Numbered from the stretch's first letter, positions 26,023 to 35,676 are shown. The stretch: DNA of 64,000 nucleotides from Snodgrassella communis (GCF_914768045.1 NZ_CAJZCD010000003.1:154268-218267), one strand, 5' to 3'. Numbers and translations: made by a program. Notes: a model not told the origin generated them from the letters alone.

Positions 26023-26841
26023 ATGTCAAAAGAAGTTATCGTTTTAAGTGAATCTGGGGCAATAGGCATAGCAATTGTCAGGCGTATAGCAGTAGGTAAA
26101 GTACTGCTGTTAGCCGATTTAAAAATTGAACAAGCCGAAAAACAAGCTCAAAAACTGCGTAATGCAGGATTTAATGTCCATACTATCGCTTGCGATGTAT
26201 CAAATCGAGAATCAGTCAATAAACTGGTAGAGACTGCCACTGGATTAGGCAAAATCATGGGCTTAGTCAACACGGCTGGTGTATCCCCCTCCCAAGCGTC
26301 TGCACAGCGAATATTTGAAGTCGATTTATATGGTAATGCTCTATTATTTGATGCATTTAGTGGGGTAATGGCAAAAGGTAGTTCGGCTTTAGTCATTGGT
26401 TCACAATCATCACATCGCTTAGACCCGCTTACATTGGAGCAAACTAAAGCCCTAGCCTTAACACCCACAGAAGCATTACTCCATTTACCTTTTATTAAAG
26501 AAGTAAATGATAGTTTAAAAGCTTATCAACTGGCCAAAAGAGGAAATGCCTTAAGAGTACAGGCTGAAGCGGTCAACTGGGGGCATCGTGGTGCAAGAAT
26601 AAACTGTATCAGTGCAGGTATTATCCACACACCTTTAGCCAATGAAGAACTCAATGGCGATCGTAAAGATTTTTACCGCAAAATGCTTAAAGAATTACCC
26701 GTAGGTCGTGGTGGATCGCCAGATGAAATTGCCAACCTAGCCGAACTCATTATGTCCGAAAAAGGAGCTTATATTACTGGTAGTGATATGTTAATTGATG
26801 GCGGTGCCACAGCAAAATTCTGGTGGGAGCTAACCAACTAA
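26023..26841 (+). CDS. Short-chain dehydrogenase/reductase
   Basis: This 272-residue SDR has a modified cofactor loop (SGAIGIA, 11-17), the NTAG-type segment LVNTAGVSPS near 82-90, the catalytic pair Y168 and K172 in AYQLAKRG, and the usual end YITGSDMLIDGGATAKFWW. It reduces or oxidises a carbonyl or alcohol with NAD(P). It is followed 34 bases later by an iron-type alcohol dehydrogenase and then an aldo/keto reductase, probably one transcript under LysR control. The substrate is unknown. Confidence 0.9.
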   Translation: MSKEVIVLSESGAIGIAIVRRIAVGKVLLLADLKIEQAEKQAQKLRNAGFNVHTIACDVSNRESVNKLVETATGLGKIMGLVNTAGVSPSQASAQRIFEVDLYGNALLFDAFSGVMAKGSSALVIGSQSSHRLDPLTLEQTKALALTPTEALLHLPFIKEVNDSLKAYQLAKRGNALRVQAEAVNWGHRGARINCISAGIIHTPLANEELNGDRKDFYRKMLKELPVGRGGSPDEIANLAELIMSEKGAYITGSDMLIDGGATAKFWWELTN

Positions 26842-26875
26842 TTTTTATTAAACGTCTAGTATAAGGAATAACACG

Positions 26876-28018
26876 ATGTATGAATTTAGTTTTCAAAATC
26901 CAACTCGTATAGAATTTGGTATCGATAAAGAAAAAAACATGGGTCGCTATATGAAGGAGTTTGATGCCAAAAGAGTATTAATTGTCTTTGGTAGTGATCG
27001 CATCAAACAATCTGGTTTATTTAATGACGTAACCACCAGCCTGCGTAAAAACGACATCCAATTCACCGAATGTAGCAAAATTAAAAGTAATCCCGTCTTA
27101 ACCAAAGTTCGCGAAGGCATCGCCATCGCAAAAGAATTTGGTGCTGACAGCGTACTCAGCATCGGGGGCGGCTCATGCCTTGACAGTGCAAAAGCGATTG
27201 CAGCCGGTAGCCTATATGAAAGAGATGTATGGGATTTCTTTACCGGTACTGAAGTCACAAAAGCACTTAACATATTCGACATAATGACCTTAGCAGCAAC
27301 AGGCAGCGAAATGAATAATGGTGGTGTTATCACAAACGAAAAAACTAAACAAAAATACCCAATTCATGGATTTAGCCTATTTCCCAAAGTTTCAGTAATC
27401 AACCCTAAATTGCAAACCACCATAGGCGCGGATTACCTAGTATATTCGGCAGCCGATATCATTGCTCACTCCATTGAAGGATACCTCACAGCAACAATAC
27501 AACCCGAACTGATTAATTTGCAAATCGAAGCCAATATAAAAACCGTTATCCGCACCACCGAACAACTATTACAACACCCTACCGATTTAGACGCACGTGG
27601 CGAATTTGCCTGGGCAACACTGGCTTTAAATGGTTTAACCTATCTAGGTACAGCTGGCTTTAGCTACCCCAACCATATGATCGAACATGCAATGAGTGCA
27701 ATCTGTGATGTACCACACGGTGCTGGATTATCAGTTGTTATGCCAGCTTGGATGACTTGGTATCACGATCGTAATCCAAAACAGTTCCAACGTTTTTCTA
27801 AAGAGATTTTTGGTTTATCAACGGCTGAACAAGGTATTGAAGCATTAAGAGCCTGGTTTAACAAAATAGGTACACCAACCACACTTGAGCAACTCAATAT
27901 TAACCAACAGGATCTAAAACTGATTGTAGACAATGCGGCACAAAACGCTATTGATTGGCAAATGAGTAATATTTATAGCAAGCAGGTCATTGCTACTATT
28001 TTAAATTTGGCTAAATAA
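26876..28018 (+). CDS. Iron-containing alcohol dehydrogenase (YqhD/butanol dehydrogenase type)
   Basis: This 380-residue group III alcohol dehydrogenase has NADPH-binding VLSIGGGSCLDSAKAIAAG, the selectivity segment LAATGSEMNNGGVI, and metal ligands in AADIIAHSIEGYL and NHMIEHAMSAICDVPHGAGLSVVMPAWM. The YqhD/Bdh subgroup reduces toxic aldehydes such as methylglyoxal, acrolein and butyraldehyde. Position between an SDR and an aldo/keto reductase suggests an aldehyde or ketone detoxification or fermentation set. Confidence 0.93.
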   Translation: MYEFSFQNPTRIEFGIDKEKNMGRYMKEFDAKRVLIVFGSDRIKQSGLFNDVTTSLRKNDIQFTECSKIKSNPVLTKVREGIAIAKEFGADSVLSIGGGSCLDSAKAIAAGSLYERDVWDFFTGTEVTKALNIFDIMTLAATGSEMNNGGVITNEKTKQKYPIHGFSLFPKVSVINPKLQTTIGADYLVYSAADIIAHSIEGYLTATIQPELINLQIEANIKTVIRTTEQLLQHPTDLDARGEFAWATLALNGLTYLGTAGFSYPNHMIEHAMSAICDVPHGAGLSVVMPAWMTWYHDRNPKQFQRFSKEIFGLSTAEQGIEALRAWFNKIGTPTTLEQLNINQQDLKLIVDNAAQNAIDWQMSNIYSKQVIATILNLAK

Positions 28019-28108
28019 TGAATGTTAGATGGATTTACCGTTCATTTTAAATAGTTATTAATTTTTAAAGTACATCAAATAGTTATAGATTAAAAAAAGA
28101 GAGAGTGT

Positions 28109-28951
28109 ATGCAATATATCACATTGAACAATGGTATTAAAATGCCGATTCTTGGTTATGGCGTATACCAAATAAATCCGGAAGAATGCGAGCAGTGTGT
28201 CTTAGATGCAATTATTGTTGGCTATCGTGCAATTGATACCGCGCAAGCTTATGGCAATGAAGAACAGGTTGGCAATGCCATACAAAAATGTAGCATTCCC
28301 CGTCAAGAACTATTTATTACCACAAAAATATGGATCACCAACACTAACTATGACAAAGCCAAACAATCAATATAAGAGTCATTACACAAATTAAAAACAG
28401 ATTATATTGATTTACTATTAATTCACCAGCCATTTAATGACTACTACGGTGCTTATCACGCAATGGAAGAAGCTTACGAACAAGGCAAGGCTAAAGCCAT
28501 CGGCGTTAGCAATTTTTATCCAGATCGCCTTATTGATTTAGACCATTTTGTTCATATAAAACCAGCGGCGAATCAAGTTGAAACACATGTATTTCAACAA
28601 CAAAAAGTAGCGCGCGAAGTGATGCAAAAGCTAAATACACAAATAATATCATGGGAACCATTTGCCGAAGGTAAAAACAATTTTTTTCAAAACCCAGTAC
28701 TTATTGAAACTGGCAAAAAACACCAAAAATCAGTTACGCAAGTTGCACTGCGTTTTCTGATTCAAAATGGTATTGTTGTCATTCCGAAATCCACCCAAAA
28801 AGCCAGAATGAAAGAAAACTTTGATGTATTCAACTTTACCCTTTCAGAACAAGAGATGAAGCTCATTGCTACTCTAGATACTAGTCATAGCTTGTTCTTC
28901 TCGCATCAGGATCCAAAAACGGTGGAGTGGTTTATGTCCATGGTGAAATAG
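28109..28951 (+). pseudogene. Aldo/keto reductase split by an in-frame TAA
   Basis: Codons 1-88 and 90-280 form one continuous aldo/keto reductase in a single frame, interrupted only by TAA at 28373-28375 (KQSI, stop, ESLHKLKTDYIDLLLIHQP). The catalytic tetrad is complete across the break: D43, Y48, K73 before the stop and H106 after it. A single CAA-to-TAA change would explain it. The second part has an ATG at 28463 but would lack half the barrel. GAGAGAG precedes the first ATG. It is most likely a recently inactivated gene; a sequencing error is the alternative. Confidence 0.88.
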
Positions 28952-29267
28952 TTCTTATTGGATTTGAGTTATCAACATATAACTACCTACCTAAAAATGA
29001 TATGAACTAGCGTAACCTATCTAATATAGATACAATTTAATGCTCAGTCATCCTATTCATGTTTAAATCTTCTGTGCGTTAATAAAGAGAACTTCCAACT
29101 TTTATGCCGTACTCTTTTAAAGAGAGCTAATTACAATCTAAATTACAACGTATTGATTATTTATCTTTGCAAAAAATATTGGTTGCAGTTAAGCTAGAAT
29201 GGTTGATATTTATGTTCAGGGCAGCTACAACTGAAGGTATCTGTTTAATTGTACTGTTGATATTAAT
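28952..29267. other. Intergenic stretch
   Basis: No gene, hairpin or promoter pair that I can support is visible in these 316 bases. The next gene has no recognisable ribosome binding site. Confidence 0.3.
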
Positions 29268-29612
29268 ATGCCCTACTTAATCGTTATCGGCTTACTCACT
29301 GCTTCCAATCTGGTAATGACTACTGCGTGGTACTGGCACATTAAACCCAGTAACTATAGTTTTCCACTGTGGCAAATTATTCTGATTAGCTGGGCAATGG
29401 CTTTATTTGAATATTGTCTGGCTGTGCCGGCCAATCATCTGGGGGCATATTGGGGTATCAAGCCGTTTCAGCTGAAAATTATTCAGGAAGTAGTGACGCT
29501 GGTGGTGTTTACTCTGTTTGCTGTTCTTTATCTGAAAGATGAGTTCCGCTTCAATTATCTGCTCAGTTTTGGCTGTATACTTGGCGCGGTGTATTTTGCT
29601 TTCAAACGCTAA
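29268..29612 (+). CDS. DMT-family membrane protein (DUF486)
   Basis: This 114-residue protein has four membrane helices and matches the small DUF486/DMT proteins: YLIVIGLLTASNLVMTTAWYWHI, ISWAMALFEYCLAVPANHLGAYWGIKPFQLKIIQEVVTLVVFTLFAVLYLKDEF. The family resembles half-size drug/metabolite transporters that act as dimers. Substrate unknown. It shares a bidirectional terminator with dcd. Confidence 0.9.
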   Translation: MPYLIVIGLLTASNLVMTTAWYWHIKPSNYSFPLWQIILISWAMALFEYCLAVPANHLGAYWGIKPFQLKIIQEVVTLVVFTLFAVLYLKDEFRFNYLLSFGCILGAVYFAFKR

Positions 29613-29622
29613 TTGGCTAAAG

Positions 29623-29650
29623 AAAAAGGACGCTGTTGCGTCCTTTTCTG
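29623..29650. terminator. Bidirectional terminator
   Basis: AAAAGGACGC pairs with GCGTCCTTTT around TGTT. It lies between the convergent DMT-type gene and dcd. Confidence 0.88.
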
Positions 29651-29660
29651 GTAATACCCA

Positions 29661-30227
29661 TCAGGCTTTCGGCAAAGTCACTCCGGTTTGCCCCATATAT
29701 TTGCCAGCGCGGTCTTTATAGGAAGTGGCGCATTCTTCGTCACTTTCAAAAAACAGTACTTGTGCTACACCTTCGTTGGCATAGATTTTTGCTGGCAGCG
29801 GTGTGGTGTTGGAAAACTCTAGTGTCACATATCCCTCCCATTCTGGTTCGAACGGAGTAACATTGACGATAATACCGCAACGCGCATAGGTAGATTTACC
29901 CAGACACACGGTTAGAACATTACGCGGGATGCGGAAATATTCTACGGTACGTGCCAATGCAAAGGAGTTCGGCGGAATAATGCAAAAATCGTCTTCAACG
30001 GTAACGAAATTACGTGTATCAAAATTTTTCGGGTCAACTATGGTGCTGTTGATGTTGGTAAAAATTTTAAATTCGCGTGCGCAACGGATATCATAGCCGT
30101 AGCTGGAAGTACCATAGGAAATGATTTTTTCACCGTTTACCTGTTTAATCTGATTTGGTTCAAACGGTTCAATCATGCCATGCTCTTCGCTCATGCGGCG
30201 TATCCATTTGTCGGATTTAATACTCAT
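29661..30227 (-). CDS. dcd: dCTP deaminase
   Basis: This 188-residue enzyme converts dCTP to dUTP for thymidylate synthesis. Family features are [15 protein letters not shown], the catalytic region [59 protein letters not shown], and the end [20 protein letters not shown] box on the minus strand lies at 30254-30259, 27 bases before the ATG. Length is usual. Confidence 0.96.
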   Translation of the reverse strand: MSIKSDKWIRRMSEEHGMIEPFEPNQIKQVNGEKIISYGTSSYGYDIRCAREFKIFTNINSTIVDPKNFDTRNFVTVEDDFCIIPPNSFALARTVEYFRIPRNVLTVCLGKSTYARCGIIVNVTPFEPEWEGYVTLEFSNTTPLPAKIYANEGVAQVLFFESDEECATSYKDRAGKYMGQTGVTLPKA

Positions 30228-30306
30228 GACAATACTCTTGATAAATTTAGTGCATTATACCGAAGCCAATGCTGTCTTTGCAGGCAAATTGCGTCAATTT
30301 ACGCCA

Positions 30307-31209
30307 CTATTCAGGTAACCAGCCACCCAGATGATGAACTAGCTCAGCCAGTAAGTCACCCAATGCTTCAGCCATTAGAATCTGCGAGGCAAAGGTGACG
30401 CTTTGCATATCATCGCCCTGCCCAGCCGCTTCTTCCTGAATCACGTCCAGAAATTGAATACGTTTCAAAGTGAAGTCCTGTGTCAATACAAAACGTACTC
30501 TATCTTGCCAGCATAGCCCTAACTGTGTCACAACTTTGCCGTTTTTGACTAGATTAACCACTTCCTGAGCCGTTAAATCCTGATGACTAATGCGCACTAC
30601 TGGTGCTGCATCGCCAAGGCCTTTGAGTTCACAATCACTATCCAGCTCAAAATGGCCGGCGGCTGTGCCATTTAATAACCATTCGGTCATCAGACTACCC
30701 GGTGATTGCTGGGTACGCGGTAATTTTGCTTCCAGTCCGCCAAGCGCATCACGCAATTTGGTAAGCAGCATTTCTGCCCGATTGGCATTAGCCTGATTAA
30801 TCAACAATAATCCACGCTGGGTATCAATCACTGCTTCAGTTTTGCTGCTTTTGGTAAATGCACGCGGTAGCAAGTCATCGGTGATGGTTTCTTTCAATTC
30901 CATCTTCTCTTTGCGGCCAACATTGCGGCCTTCGGCTTCGCGGATTTCATTAATTTTTTCTTCGAGAATATCGCGTACTACTGCTGCCGGTAATACTTTT
31001 TCTTCTTTTTTCAGCGCAATACGCCAGATATTTTGTGCCGGAAATACCATTTCTGGACTAAATGACACAGGGCTGGCAAAACCAATACTGTCCCAGTCCA
31101 GTCCCATACAGGGTTTGAATTCAGCTTCAATCAGCTTGTCTACTAATGTTTCCAGCTCCGGCAAATTTTCTTTATTTAGCGGATAAATACTTAATTGTTT
31201 AAACCACAT
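30307..31209 (-). CDS. rdgC: Recombination-associated protein RdgC
   Basis: This 300-residue protein matches RdgC, a ring-shaped DNA-binding protein that restrains RecA and, in Neisseria gonorrhoeae, supports pilin antigenic variation. Family features include the start MWFKQLSIYPL, KPCMGLDWDSIGFASPVSF, KKEEKVLPAAVVRDILEEKI and KSSKTEAVIDTQRGLLLINQANANRAEMLL. It lies upstream of dcd with 79 bases between and may be cotranscribed, but dcd has its own -10. Confidence 0.95.
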   Translation of the reverse strand: MWFKQLSIYPLNKENLPELETLVDKLIEAEFKPCMGLDWDSIGFASPVSFSPEMVFPAQNIWRIALKKEEKVLPAAVVRDILEEKINEIREAEGRNVGRKEKMELKETITDDLLPRAFTKSSKTEAVIDTQRGLLLINQANANRAEMLLTKLRDALGGLEAKLPRTQQSPGSLMTEWLLNGTAAGHFELDSDCELKGLGDAAPVVRISHQDLTAQEVVNLVKNGKVVTQLGLCWQDRVRFVLTQDFTLKRIQFLDVIQEEAAGQGDDMQSVTFASQILMAEALGDLLAELVHHLGGWLPE

Positions 31210-31314
31210 GCGTTGTTTCTTTCACATCCAACAGGGAAAGGAGAGATTATACGGCAGCTTGAGCATAAGTGTACTACCCATACAGTCTGGCAAAATCAAT
31301 AATCATTCATCGAT

Positions 31315-31579
31315 ATGATTACATCACCGGTATTAAGTGTATTTAACACTTTTCAATGGTTATTGCTGTTAACAATTTATTTATTAGTTAATGCTTCTGG
31401 TCATGTAAACGGTTTGTACAGAAAACAGCACGAACTCTAAATATCCGATTTTCAACTTTGAAATCGACAATATATTTGGCTTAGGCATAAATACTGTTGT
31501 ACTATCTGATAATATACTTGCAATCATTTTGTATTTTCCAGTTAATTTTTTATCAAGCTGTTATGTTCAATTGAGATAG
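31315..31579 (+). pseudogene. Remnant of a small membrane protein
   Basis: A frame from ATG 31315 encodes a hydrophobic helix (FQWLLLLTIYLLVNASG) and ends at TAA 31440. The reading sense appears to continue in another frame (YPIFNFEIDNIFGLGI, NILAIILYFPVNFLSS) to TAG 31577. This suggests a frameshifted membrane protein. No ribosome binding site is visible and I recognise no family. Confidence is limited because AT-rich DNA can mimic membrane segments. Confidence 0.35.
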
Positions 31580-31610
31580 TTTTTTAACCTTTGGATTATA
31601 GTGGAATGGC

Positions 31611-32573
31611 ATGTTTACTTGTATTGTGATTGTTGGTATTTTAATGGTGATATTCTCCAGTAAAAAAACCATACACAGCCAGCACCTAAGCCTCGCAATC
31701 GTACGAATAAAAATAAAGCTACCGCCACACTCCGCGGTGCTGGTAATAAACCAGACAATCCAGTAGCTAACGGCCTGTCGCAACAATCTTCTGCCCAAGC
31801 TAATGTTAGTGCTCCAATTGCTAGGTTAATGGTACAGAATAATGAATCTGCGGACACAGCAGAAGATAATGAACTGGCAACTTTTACGATTACTTCTGGC
31901 AGCCGCACCAAAATTTCTAGTCTTGAGAATACGGTAGAAAGCCGATGGCTAGCACTAGATACGCCTATTACTGCCCACAACTGAAAAATGAATTATTTTT
32001 TAAATTGATTCTGGTAGTACCGGTAAAAAATGAAAAGCCAATAAAAGCCAGTTTGGCACTGGACTGGTTGCACTGCTCACCGGAATATGATTCCAGTTTA
32101 GCCGCACAATGCTGTAAAGAGCACCAGAATACACAATAAGCATGTAGAGCCCTGTAAACGGTTTAATTTGTTGTCAGATTGTGCGATTGAAAGCACCAAT
32201 GAATGGGCTTATGACTATGTAGATGCATTGTTGATTAAAGATAATAATGATATTTATATAGATTTTAAAATACTGATTAAACTACACTGATAAAATAATG
32301 ATTGAAAAAGAATCGGTACAAAAAAAGAGAAGCCGTTACTTTATTTCTGAAATCAGGATTTACTCAGAAAATCGGTAAACTACATATTTAGGTAGGCAGT
32401 GTTAATGAACTAAACGCCATGATACAGAATATTTGTGGTGATGCTGCTTTCAGATTGATTATACTTCAGACAAAACGTCTTTTATGAATGTAGTACACGC
32501 AATTGCTCTGGAACAGAAATTTGTAAATTTGCATGCCAATAGAAGACAAACGAAGAATTTTATTCTAAATTAA
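31611..32573 (+). pseudogene. Frameshifted membrane-anchored protein, unknown
   Basis: An ATG at 31611 begins a membrane helix (MFTCIVIVGILMVIFSSKK). A shift at an A7 run (31662-31668) leads into QPAPKPRNRTNKNKATATLRGAGNKP and a soluble region with ELATFTITSGSRTKISSLENTVESRW. A second shift near 31980 opens NELFFKLILVVPVKNEKPIKASLALDWLHCSPEYDSS to the stop at 32139. Further coding-like debris reaches about 32570 with several stops. The original was probably a periplasmic protein with an N-terminal anchor. I recognise no family. Long antisense frames here are shadows. Confidence 0.55.
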
Positions 32574-32729
32574 TGAAATATATATCTATATGCAACAAGC
32601 TGGATGCAAGTTCTCTGATCAATTTTTATAAGTTGGCATTTTAATAATTGAGTTTTACAATCCAATTCAAAATCTTTTATAATATGACTTTTAATAATTA
32701 AAATTAAAATAATATAAGGAAATTTTACA

Positions 32730-33368
32730 GTGTTAAAAAAATATGTCAAAAATGTGTATGTTGCCTTTGATCCCCAAGAGGCAACATTTCTGTTTGAACG
32801 TAACATTAAATTAGAATCTAAAGAGACTCTTTTTTCTCAAATTCCTGCAATGGTACGCCATCTTTATTTTCCCAAAAAAAGAATAAAGTTATTGATTGGT
32901 TTATTAGTGGCCTGGCCTGTATATTTTTTGGCAAGTGTTTTCTTTATCTGGCCAAATAAGCTTTCTGTTCAAGGTCTTGCCATTTTAGCATTTGCAATTA
33001 TTGGACTTGTCATCTCGATTATCTCGCATTACTTCGCTGTCTTTTCGGAAATAAGAAGATTAAAAAAATTATACAACAATTTAGAATGGCCGATAGAAAG
33101 TTACTGTGCTTTTTTTGCAGAAGGATTCTTAATTAAAGCTGATGATATGGAAGGGGTTTTTCATTGGGATGATTTTATGTGCATAATGGCAAATTCTACT
33201 GTACTTTCATTTAATTTTTGCCCCCCAGGCACTCCAAAAGGCAAATTTTTTAAAAAATACTATCCACGCTTAGACACTTTTTACATATTTATTAATAATG
33301 ATGATGAAATACAAGAGCTCATGAAAGTAATAAGTGAAGAAATTGATGGTCTAATTGAATTTAGATAA
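32730..33368 (+). CDS. YcxB-like membrane protein, 212 residues
   Basis: This protein has two membrane helices at about 56-74 and 80-105 (LLIGLLVAWPVYFLASVFFIW, LAILAFAIIGLVISIISHYFAVF) flanked by a cytoplasmic domain resembling the YcxB C-terminal region (GFLIKADDMEGVFHWDDFMCIMAN, DTFYIFINND). The start is GTG at 32730, supported by AAGGA nine bases before it. YcxB-like proteins often occur singly among toxin-immunity debris, but no partner is identifiable. AT-rich composition and broken genes on both sides suggest an acquired patch. Confidence 0.65.
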   Translation: MLKKYVKNVYVAFDPQEATFLFERNIKLESKETLFSQIPAMVRHLYFPKKRIKLLIGLLVAWPVYFLASVFFIWPNKLSVQGLAILAFAIIGLVISIISHYFAVFSEIRRLKKLYNNLEWPIESYCAFFAEGFLIKADDMEGVFHWDDFMCIMANSTVLSFNFCPPGTPKGKFFKKYYPRLDTFYIFINNDDEIQELMKVISEEIDGLIEFR

Positions 33369-33400
33369 TATTTATCAATTAATATGTAAGAAATTTTTGT

Positions 33401-33845
33401 ATTGTTTGCTGTACATTAAAAGTTGCTTACCAGCGGGAAAAATATCATTTTACCGGACAACACTGGCGAATAATTGATATCAGCACCGAGGAGAATATCA
33501 TTCTTGTTCGGCATACTATAGGCGGAATACCGCCTATATTTGAAAGTAATAGTCTAACTACTACGGGAGAAACTAACGGTAGATATCAATGCGGGAATCA
33601 TTACCATAGCTGATACTTCTATTGAACAGGTGAAAGCCGTATTGCAACAACTTACTCAAGCCCAATTGGGTGAAGCCTGGACACTTGCGGAAATGGTATT
33701 AGTAAGAAAACTGAAAAAATATGATTCTTATCTGCCTGAAAATCTGCAATTGATGGGCTATGCAAGTCAGGCTTTTGATATATCGGCAACCCAAAAATGG
33801 TTACAGCAATTTGCCGATACCGAGCCTGAACTCAGCCAAGCATAA
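33401..33845 (+). pseudogene. Broken cytosolic gene, unknown
   Basis: Coding sense runs from about 33404 in one frame (YQREKYHFTGQHWRIIDISTEENIILVRHTIGGIPPIFESNSL). After a shift near 33570 it continues in another (EKLTVDINAGIITIADTSIEQVKAVLQQLTQAQLGEAWTLAEMVL...) to TAA 33845. No start codon with a ribosome binding site is visible, so the 5' end is probably lost too. I do not recognise the family. Only the last 71 codons appear as an open frame. Confidence 0.55.
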
Positions 33846-33913
33846 ATCTTAACGATTAAAATCACAGCTAAAAAGATCATTTAACAGCTTATATTACAAT
33901 CAAATCCTCGAAA

Positions 33914-35527
33914 TTATTTTTGCCGGCACGGTGCAAATAAATCCAGTTGTGTCTGATATTCGCTGGTTTTCACATCCATTAATCCCAATACCGAATGAAA
34001 AATATTATCGTGTGAAAACGCCTGCTGCCGCGCATGCTGGCGCAGACAGTTCATATTCAGCTTGCTTGTACGGGCAAAATCATGATTAGCCCACAACAGC
34101 ATAGGTATATGGGTTTGTTCCGCTGGTGCAATAGTATAAGGTGTAGCGTGCAGATACATACCATTTTCTCCCAGTGATTCACCGTGGTCAGAAAAATACC
34201 ACATCGCACTGGCCAAACCGGTTTGACTTTGCAATAGTCTAATGATTTCTGCCAGTATATGGTCAGTGTACAGCACTGTATTATCGTAGGTATTGCGTAA
34301 CTGTTCAGTCGTACACTGCTGAATCTGGTTGGTATCACAGGTAGGCATAAAATGCCGGAATACATCGGGATAACGCTGGTAATAAGCCGGGCCATGGCTG
34401 CCCATCATATGCAACACCAGCACTGCATCATCAGGTAATTTCGCAATGACGGCACGCAAATTAATCAATAGACTTTGATCCAGACAGCCATCGCCAGTGC
34501 ATTTTAAATCAGGAGCCCAATCCCGCACATCCACATGACGGATACGCTCGCATACTCCCTTACAGCCACCATCATTATCACGCCAGAGCACATCCACACC
34601 TGCACGTTGCAAAATATCCAGCAAACTTTCCTGATGTTTGGCCAGATTGGCTTTATAGTGCTGGCGTGGCATATTAGAAAATAAACACGGTAAGGAAATT
34701 GCTGTGGCGGTACCACAGGAAGTTACCTGCGGAAAATTAATTACATTCTCTCCCATTGCTGCCAATTCTGGCGTAGTCTGACGAGAATAGCCATTCAACC
34801 CCCAACTCTGCGCCCGCGTGGTTTCACCCACCACCAGTACCAGCAACCGCTTTTGCCCATGGCGTTGATGGCTGGCATCCAGCCCGATACGCTGTAAGGG
34901 TCGATGTGCATCATAAACGTTGTAAACGGTTTTCAGCGCAGCCCCAATAATATTTGTGGGCACAATTAAATGATTAACTGCCTTATTATTACGAAAAAAA
35001 GAAATATAGCTACCATAGGCCAGCAGAATAATAGCGATAACTAGAACCAGTGAAGCAGTTATGGCAATCAATCGCTTGCCCAGCTCACAATACCACAAAT
35101 TGGCATAGCAGATACTTATTCCCCAGCAATACCACTGTGCCGGTAACAAACCAGTGATTCCCAGCCACATCCAAAATTGCGGCGTTAACCAGGCACCCGC
35201 TTCACCGAGATTAGTCTGAAGAATATTTTGCAGCATATTGGCATCAAAATAAACATTCTGCATCATCACTGCATAGCTTACCGCAGAACTCAGTAATAAC
35301 AGCAGTGGCACCATGAACCGGTGCAGATATGGCCAGAACAACAACTGCATACAGAAATTCATTGCTGCCAACATCAATATGGGCACTGTTAACCAAAAAA
35401 TGACATTATGATTCAGACTTACATGCTGAAACAGATAATGCCAGAAACCCATATTTAATATCACTAGAATATAAGCGCTCAGCAATAGCACTATCTGATT
35501 ACTGCTTAATACCCACTTTGACTGCAT
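33914..35527 (-). CDS. eptA: Phosphoethanolamine-lipid A transferase
   Basis: This 537-residue inner-membrane enzyme adds phosphoethanolamine to lipid A, giving resistance to cationic peptides and polymyxin. Five N-terminal membrane helices are followed by a periplasmic alkaline-phosphatase-fold domain. The nucleophile threonine lies in VVGETTRAQSWGLNGYSRQTTP, with metal-binding residues in HMMGSHGPAYYQRYP and FSDHGESLGENGMYLHATPY. The ATG at 35527 has GGGG seven bases before it; the TTG upstream is not needed. An exact PmrA box lies 46 bases upstream, so control by the adjacent two-component system is very likely. Confidence 0.95.
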   Translation of the reverse strand: MQSKWVLSSNQIVLLLSAYILVILNMGFWHYLFQHVSLNHNVIFWLTVPILMLAAMNFCMQLLFWPYLHRFMVPLLLLLSSAVSYAVMMQNVYFDANMLQNILQTNLGEAGAWLTPQFWMWLGITGLLPAQWYCWGISICYANLWYCELGKRLIAITASLVLVIAIILLAYGSYISFFRNNKAVNHLIVPTNIIGAALKTVYNVYDAHRPLQRIGLDASHQRHGQKRLLVLVVGETTRAQSWGLNGYSRQTTPELAAMGENVINFPQVTSCGTATAISLPCLFSNMPRQHYKANLAKHQESLLDILQRAGVDVLWRDNDGGCKGVCERIRHVDVRDWAPDLKCTGDGCLDQSLLINLRAVIAKLPDDAVLVLHMMGSHGPAYYQRYPDVFRHFMPTCDTNQIQQCTTEQLRNTYDNTVLYTDHILAEIIRLLQSQTGLASAMWYFSDHGESLGENGMYLHATPYTIAPAEQTHIPMLLWANHDFARTSKLNMNCLRQHARQQAFSHDNIFHSVLGLMDVKTSEYQTQLDLFAPCRQK

Positions 35528-35572
35528 CGCCAGCCCCTGTTGATTAAACAATGGCTAGTGTAAATAAACAGC

Positions 35573-35589
35573 CTTAAGTAAAGCTTAAG
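35573..35589. promoter_or_regulatory. PmrA box between eptA and the VIT-type/pmrAB-like genes
   Basis: CTTAAG (35573-35578), five bases, CTTAAG (35584-35589) is an exact match to the PmrA/BasR direct-repeat operator on either strand. It is 46 bases from the eptA start and 88 bases from the VIT-type gene, and the regulator gene itself follows downstream. Confidence 0.85.
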
Positions 35590-35676
35590 GTAAAGCGCAA
35601 CACCAGACAGTAGCATTGTGATACCGTAGCACAATATGTCTGTAATGTGCGATTCTGTACTTATCAGGAGTCTGAA

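Noticed and set aside
31553..31980. Two minus-strand frames of 81 and 121 codons
   Set aside because: Opposite-strand coding sense with a membrane helix, linker and domain is more convincing, so these are probably shadows of a pseudogene.
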